Assembly (NCBI GenBank): GCA_036278735.1
Contig: DASUKM010000034.1
Span: 1 to 9,903 of the forward strand
Origin: DASUKM01 sp036278735
GTDB taxonomy: Bacteria; Acidobacteriota; Vicinamibacteria; Vicinamibacterales; 2-12-FULL-66-21
Direction: 5' to 3'
Length of the DNA stretch: 9,903 nucleotides
Shown here: positions 6,655-9,903 of the stretch, piece after piece
Numbering within the stretch: the first letter of the stretch is position 1
Layout of the letters: every line of letters begins with the position of its first letter
Position numbers and translations under genes: made by a program
Notes under the pieces: generated by a model
The model's input: only the letters and a program-made list of their open reading frames with translations
The model's database searches: none
Told to the model about the DNA's origin: nothing

Positions 6655-7221
6655 TCAGATCCCGCCGTCATAGATCGACACAACACTATCCCCGTGCCGT
6701 CGCCGCCGGTACAGCACCAGCGGCCCCAGCGCGTCCGGAGCCGGCGTCCGCCGGTGATGCTCGAGCACGAGCACCGTATCCGGCCCGACCAGCCCCGACG
6801 ACGCGATCGCCTCAATGGCCGCGATCGCGTCCGTATCGTAATACGGCGGATCCGCGAGGACTAGCGTGTACGGGCCGCGTAATCTTGACACCGCCAGCGC
6901 CGCCGGAATCTGGTGCACGGCCGCCCGCGCATCGAACCCGGTCAGCGCCAGGTTCGCGCGGATCGTGCCGATGCCGTCCGCGTCCTGCTCGATGAAGTCC
7001 GCCGTGCCCTCGCCGCGGCTGAGCGCCTCGATGCCGAGCGCGCCGCTGCCCGCGTACAGGTCGAGCACGCGGTCGTAGCTCGCGCCCATCGAGCCAAGCA
7101 TGTCGAAGATGACGCCGCGGACGAGGTCGGATGTCGGGCGGATGCCGGGCCGGCCGGATGCGCGCGGCCTCGGGGGACTCTTGAGGTTCCGCCCGCGCGC
7201 GGAGCCGGCGATGACGCGCAT
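6655..7221 (-). CDS. rsmD: 16S rRNA (guanine(966)-N(2))-methyltransferase
   Basis: Uses S-adenosylmethionine to methylate N2 of G966 in 16S rRNA during small-subunit assembly. The 188 residues match the usual size. Seen: the N-terminal MRVIAGSARGRNL and RPTSDLVRGVIFDML (28-42), both family signatures; motif I, VLDLYAGSGALGIEALSRG at 52-70, for SAM binding; the acidic turn FIEQDADG; and the catalytic D-P-P-Y at 124-127. The start is the ATG at 7221, only 7 nt after the stop of the upstream GH18-like gene. It lacks a clear ribosome site, so translational coupling is likely. The order rsmD then coaD is conserved in many bacteria. Confidence 0.95.
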   Translation of the reverse strand: MRVIAGSARGRNLKSPPRPRASGRPGIRPTSDLVRGVIFDMLGSMGASYDRVLDLYAGSGALGIEALSRGEGTADFIEQDADGIGTIRANLALTGFDARAAVHQIPAALAVSRLRGPYTLVLADPPYYDTDAIAAIEAIASSGLVGPDTVLVLEHHRRTPAPDALGPLVLYRRRRHGDSVVSIYDGGI

Positions 7222-7228
7222 GGCGCTG

Positions 7229-8926
7229 CTAGTGCGCGGCCGCCGGCGCCACGACGTTCAGCGCGATCCCCTGCTGCGCGCGCACCACGCCGTCGCTGAC
7301 GATGATGTTCACCGTGTAGGCGCCGGGCGCGGCCGGCGCGGTCCACGTCACGGAATCGCCCGTCTGCGCGCTCAGCGTGCCGTCGCTCGCCTGCCAGGCC
7401 GGCGTCAGCAGCGTGCCGTTCGGCTCGAGCAGCGGCACGTCGCCGCTGTCCGAGAGCTGCGAGATCGCGGCCCACACATCGCCGCCGCCGCTCTGGCCGG
7501 AGGCGTCCGTCACGACGATGCCGCCCAGGTTGTAGCGATGCGCGAGATCCAGCCGGAACGCCGCGCTGAACTCGTTCGAGAGCCACACGGTCCGCTTGCC
7601 GCCGCGGCCGGCGTAGCTGAAGGTCACCGCGCGCGACGTGTCGTCCCAGTGCATGCCGCTGGCGCCCGCGCTCGCGGCGAGGTTCTGCGCCGTCAGCTTC
7701 ACCTGCTGCCCCGGCGCGACGTCGCCCGTCACGTCGGTCGTGACCGCGCTCGCCGTCGAGAGCGCGTCCGCGAGCGCCATCGCCCGTAGTCCGTCGCCGC
7801 CGCGCTCGACACTCAGCGAGCTGATCGTGAGCAGCAGCTTCGAAGCGTCCACCTTGCCGGTGACGTAGTCGAGCGCCGCCTGCATGTCCTGGAAGTACAG
7901 CTCCTGGTCCAGCTCCCCGCCGATCTCGATCGAATCCGCGATCTGCCCGAGCTTCGACCAGTCGTACGCGCCCGGGTCGATCGTCCCGTTGTTGTTCGCC
8001 GGCATCGGCAGCGTCAGCGTCAGCGTGCGGTGGTCCGCGTGCAGCGCCTGCGCCAACTGCGTCACGAAGTCCGTGAACTGGTCCTTCAGCTGCGGGTTCA
8101 CCGCGTGGTAGTCGATGTCGATCCCCGCGAAGTTCCCCTGCTTCACCGCCGCGGCGATCGCCGCCGCGTGGTGCGCGCGCAGGTCGCTCGAAGAGAGCAG
8201 CGCGTTCACCGTGTCCGCGCTCGGCGCCACCAGCCCCGGCACGACGCTGTAGCTCGCGGGCGGCACCGCCGGCGGCTGGCCGATGATGTCGCCGGTGTCG
8301 ACGGGGATGAACGTCAGCGGGTGCACCGTCGTCACGAGCGGCGCCGCCGCGTCGGCGACCGTCTGGCCCGCCGGCAGCACCGCCGCCACCTGCAGCGCCG
8401 TCTTCGTCCGGCGCAGCACCGCGACGTTGCCCGGCAGGGCGCCCACCTCGCCGCGCGCCGCATCGCCGCCGGCGACCAGCACCGCATCCGAGAGCCGCTG
8501 CCACTGGCCGCCGTTGTACGTGTACAGCGCCAGGTTGTGCGCGTCCGTCTGCTTGTCCTTCAGCGGCACCGTCAGCCGCGAAGCGCCGCGCTTGTCCTGC
8601 GGCGCGCCGAGGTCAAACATCGCGCTCGCCGCCACGAGACCGGCCGGCAGCTTCGGCATGCCCCCGCGCACGTTCGATGTGTACGTGCTGGTGTTCGCCG
8701 GCCCGGAGCTGTTCACAGAGCCGCCGCCCCCGCCGCCGCCGCGGCTCAGCACCGACACCGGCGGCAGCACCAGGATCAGCAGCAGCAGCCCCAGCCCGAT
8801 GATCGTGCCGATGACGTAGACGGCCGCGCGGTCGGGTCGCGGCGGCTTCGCGGCGTCCCGAAGCAGCGGGTCGAAGGGTCCGGGCTTCTGGGTGGATGAC
8901 ATGCGCGGTCGCGCCCGAGCGGGCAA
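7229..8926 (-). CDS. Membrane-anchored GH18-like protein with degenerate active site
   Basis: 565 residues, exact function not recognised. Starts at a TTG (8926) with AGGAGG 10 nt upstream; an ATG at 8902 is possible but lacks a ribosome site. Seen: a cytosolic Pro/Arg-rich tail, one membrane segment at about 36-58 (type II orientation), a poly-Gly spacer, a small beta domain at about 90-175, a GH18-like barrel at about 199-475, and an Ig-like C-terminal domain at about 503-558. NFAGIDIDYHAVN (265-277), then TLTLTLPMPA, matches the GH18 strand of YaaH/SleL-type proteins. Known: GH18 enzymes need DxxDxDxE with a final catalytic Glu. Here it reads A267-G-I-D270-I-D272-Y-H274, with His in place of Glu and Ala in place of the first Asp. 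I infer a non-catalytic glycan-binding protein outside the membrane. First gene of the apparent operon with rsmD. Confidence 0.8.
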   Translation of the reverse strand: MPARARPRMSSTQKPGPFDPLLRDAAKPPRPDRAAVYVIGTIIGLGLLLLILVLPPVSVLSRGGGGGGGSVNSSGPANTSTYTSNVRGGMPKLPAGLVAASAMFDLGAPQDKRGASRLTVPLKDKQTDAHNLALYTYNGGQWQRLSDAVLVAGGDAARGEVGALPGNVAVLRRTKTALQVAAVLPAGQTVADAAAPLVTTVHPLTFIPVDTGDIIGQPPAVPPASYSVVPGLVAPSADTVNALLSSSDLRAHHAAAIAAAVKQGNFAGIDIDYHAVNPQLKDQFTDFVTQLAQALHADHRTLTLTLPMPANNNGTIDPGAYDWSKLGQIADSIEIGGELDQELYFQDMQAALDYVTGKVDASKLLLTISSLSVERGGDGLRAMALADALSTASAVTTDVTGDVAPGQQVKLTAQNLAASAGASGMHWDDTSRAVTFSYAGRGGKRTVWLSNEFSAAFRLDLAHRYNLGGIVVTDASGQSGGGDVWAAISQLSDSGDVPLLEPNGTLLTPAWQASDGTLSAQTGDSVTWTAPAAPGAYTVNIIVSDGVVRAQQGIALNVVAPAAAH

Positions 8927-8979
8927 ACGACATCGACCTCCTGTCAGCGATGGTAGGGTGGGCCGTCCGGCCGGGTTAT

Positions 8980-9002
8980 CTTACGCCACCGCCCGCCGTA
9001 AG
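8980..9002. promoter_or_regulatory. Inverted repeat CTTACG-N11-CGTAAG, possible operator
   Basis: Perfect 6-bp arms at 8980-8985 and 8997-9002 separated by 11 GC-rich bases. It sits 54-76 nt upstream of the TTG start of the GH18-like gene, in the likely promoter zone, and its left arm overlaps a -10-like TAAGAT read on the minus strand (no good -35). The spacing would suit a dimeric regulator on adjacent major grooves. The regulatory role is inference. Confidence 0.35.
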
Positions 9003-9021
9003 CGCACATCGCGCCTGCGGC

Positions 9022-9063
9022 GCGAGGAGCGAGGAGCGAGGAGCGAGGTGAGAGGTGAGAGCG
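9022..9063. repeat. Heptanucleotide tandem repeat, GCGAGGA type, six units
   Basis: Contiguous 7-nt units starting at 9022: GCGAGGA three times, then GCGAGGT, GAGAGGT and GAGAGCG. The first three are identical and the rest decay progressively. The plus strand is almost all purine. It lies upstream of both divergent genes and has no coding role that I can see. Confidence 0.8.
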
Positions 9064-9298
9064 GAGGCTGCGGCCATTCGCGGTCGCCGCACGTGCCGGG
9101 CACGAGCAATCTTCGTTACGAAACCTTTGCGCCGGCTACTCCGACACCGTTGGCCGGCGCCCGGTTCTCGCCCGGAACGGCGGGCGCCGAACTGCAGCGG
9201 TATTGCGCCCCGAAGCCCCGACCGTTGGGGCGCCGCCTGCCGCGCCTGTCCACCACCCACCCCCAACGCCCTCTCGGCGCTCCGTCACCGTCCGCGCT

Positions 9299-9320
9299 CC
9301 CCTTCCCTTTACGGAAGGGG
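9299..9320. repeat. Perfect 8-bp palindrome, REP-like
   Basis: CCCCTTCC (9299-9306), loop CTTTAC, GGAAGGGG (9313-9320). No T-run follows on either strand, so it is not an intrinsic terminator. It is followed at 9334 by GCGCGCAGCGC, the same motif that follows the palindrome at 3074-3094, so the two sites look like copies of one dispersed element. Confidence 0.55.
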
Positions 9321-9347
9321 CTGTGGTTACGTCGCGCGCAGCGCAAC

Positions 9348-9382
9348 TCCATCGTCCATCTTCCGCCTTCCATCTTCCGGCC
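9348..9382. repeat. Heptanucleotide tandem repeat, TCCATCT type, five units
   Basis: Contiguous 7-nt units starting at 9348: TCCATCG, TCCATCT, TCCGCCT, TCCATCT, TCCGGCC. All begin with TCC and most share the CATC core also present in the 6589-6616 array. The array begins 4 nt after the GCGCGCAGCGC motif ends at 9344. Confidence 0.75.
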
Positions 9383-9440
9383 CGGTCGCGCGCCGCCCCC
9401 GGCGGCACCCGACCTCCATCCCCCTACTTCGAACGGCGGC

Positions 9441-9470
9441 TTTACAGCTTCAAACGCCGCCCCGTATAAT
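9441..9470 (+). promoter_or_regulatory. Sigma-70-type promoter of greA
   Basis: -35 TTTACA (9441-9446), an 18-nt spacer, then a perfect -10 TATAAT (9465-9470). Transcription should start near 9477. No other plus-strand gene lies between this promoter and greA, so it is the obvious greA promoter, with a leader of about 113 nt. The leader contains an intrinsic terminator. Confidence 0.85.
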
Positions 9471-9485
9471 GGTGGCGACCCAACG

Positions 9486-9517
9486 ACTGAGGCTCTTTGC
9501 GCCTCAGTTCTTTTTTT
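9486..9517 (+). terminator. Intrinsic terminator in the greA leader (candidate attenuator)
   Basis: ACTGAGGC (9486-9493) and GCCTCAGT (9501-9508) form a perfect 8-bp stem with a 7-nt loop, followed at once by TC and seven T (9509-9517). This is a textbook intrinsic terminator on the plus strand. It begins about 10 nt after the expected transcription start and ends 72 nt before the greA start codon. No plus-strand gene lies upstream for it to terminate. Known: in E. coli a terminator in the greA leader yields short GraL RNAs of about 40-50 nt. The RNA expected here would be about 40 nt. Confidence 0.85.
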
Positions 9518-9589
9518 CGCTTGAGACGGCATGGATTCCGCTTCAGCGGCGCCCGCGTCCGGTCGAGAAACCGGTCACGGAGGGATCAT

Positions 9590-9903
9590 ATGGTCGAGAA
9601 GTCCCAGCCTATCACCCGCGACGGCCTCCTGAAGATCGAAGAGGAGCTGCGCCACCTCGAGACCACCCGCAGGTCCGAGGTCGCCGACCGCATCCGCTCG
9701 GCCAAGGAGCTTGCGAGCACGCAGAACAACGCCGAGTACGAGGACGCCAAGAATGAGCAGGCCATGGTCGAAGGCCGCATCCAGCAGCTCCAGGCGCTCA
9801 TCCAGAACGCCGAGCTGATCGATGAGAAGGGCGCCTCCGTCTCGAAGCAGGTCACGCTCGGCAGCCACGTCCGCGTCCGCACGGACGAGGGCAAGGCGCA
9901 CGA
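9590..9903 (+). CDS. greA: Transcription elongation factor GreA-like, 3' end outside window
   Basis: Known: GreA enters the RNA polymerase secondary channel and stimulates cleavage of backtracked RNA, rescuing stalled complexes. Seen: 104 complete codons from the ATG at 9590, with GGAGGG 5 nt upstream. PITRDGLLKIEEELRHLETTRRSEVADRI opens the N-terminal coiled coil (about 8-77), NAEYEDAKNEQAMVEGRI is the second helix, and the C-terminal FKBP-like domain begins near residue 83 (KQVTLGSHVRV). Odd: E. coli GreA has G-D41-L-K-E44-N at the tip, where D41 and E44 act with magnesium; here the same stretch reads A-S43-T-Q-N46-N, so both acidic residues are missing. The protein is clearly of the GreA/GreB family, but cleavage activity is doubtful and it could be a regulatory Gre homologue such as Gfh1. 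Its leader carries a terminator, suggesting attenuation. Confidence 0.9.
   Translation, partial: MVEKSQPITRDGLLKIEEELRHLETTRRSEVADRIRSAKELASTQNNAEYEDAKNEQAMVEGRIQQLQALIQNAELIDEKGASVSKQVTLGSHVRVRTDEGKAH

Larger units (their letters stand above)
8927..9589. other. Gene-free divergent region upstream of greA
   Basis: About 660 nt between the divergent GH18-like gene and greA. It holds, in order, an inverted repeat CTTACG-N11-CGTAAG (8980-9002), a GCGAGGA-type heptamer array (9022-9063), an AT-rich odd palindrome TTCGT-T-ACGAA (9113-9123), a perfect 8-bp palindrome (9299-9320), the GCGCGCAGCGC motif (9334-9344), a TCCATCT heptamer array (9348-9382), the greA promoter, and the greA leader with its terminator. 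Open frames here are Arg/Pro/Ala-rich, lack ribosome sites and are not called. Confidence 0.65.

Noticed and set aside
6942..8504. A 520-codon minus-strand frame overlapping the GH18-like gene and rsmD
   Set aside because: Its Arg/Gly/Ala-only composition is a frame-shifted shadow of two well-supported genes on the same strand.

Overview
The window is GC-rich bacterial DNA, most likely from a member of the Chloroflexota. I infer this from three things: the cluster rsmD - coaD - DivIVA-like coiled-coil gene; an exported protein with a long Thr/Ala/Pro stalk and a dockerin-like calcium-binding tail; and an unusual GreA tip. No rRNA, tRNA, transposase, phage gene or CRISPR array is visible. The long antisense frames are shadows caused by high GC at third codon positions.

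Layout. (1) 1-726, minus: a redoxin resembling the C-terminal half of DipZ, cut by the window edge. (2) 897-2039, plus: a site-2 protease (M50) with two CBS domains, divergent from the redoxin. (3) 2054-2827, minus: a DsbA-type lipoprotein, convergent with the protease only 14 nt away, with a very good promoter at 2919-2947. (4) 3135-5054, minus: a 639-residue exported protein with Ig-like domains, a Thr-rich stalk and calcium loops, with its own promoter at 5206-5234 and a leader of about 145 nt. (5) 8926 down to 5395, minus: an apparent operon of a membrane-anchored GH18-like protein with a degenerate active site, rsmD, coaD and a DivIVA-like coiled-coil gene. (6) 8927-9589: a gene-poor divergent region with repeats, a sigma-70 promoter and an intrinsic terminator inside the greA leader. 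(7) 9590-9903, plus: the start of greA, running off the edge.

The genes fall into three groups: envelope and redox functions (redoxin, M50 protease, DsbA lipoprotein, stalk protein), a conserved housekeeping cluster (rsmD, coaD, coiled-coil protein), and transcription elongation (greA).

Most worth a second look are: the strong promoter followed at once by a perfect terminator hairpin in the greA leader; the loss of both catalytic acidic residues in the GreA tip; period-7 tandem repeats in the intergenic DNA, two of them directly after a shared CGCGCAGCG motif; a probable ATC start codon for the coiled-coil gene; and the GH18-like protein with His in place of the catalytic Glu. No clearly new multi-gene system was found.
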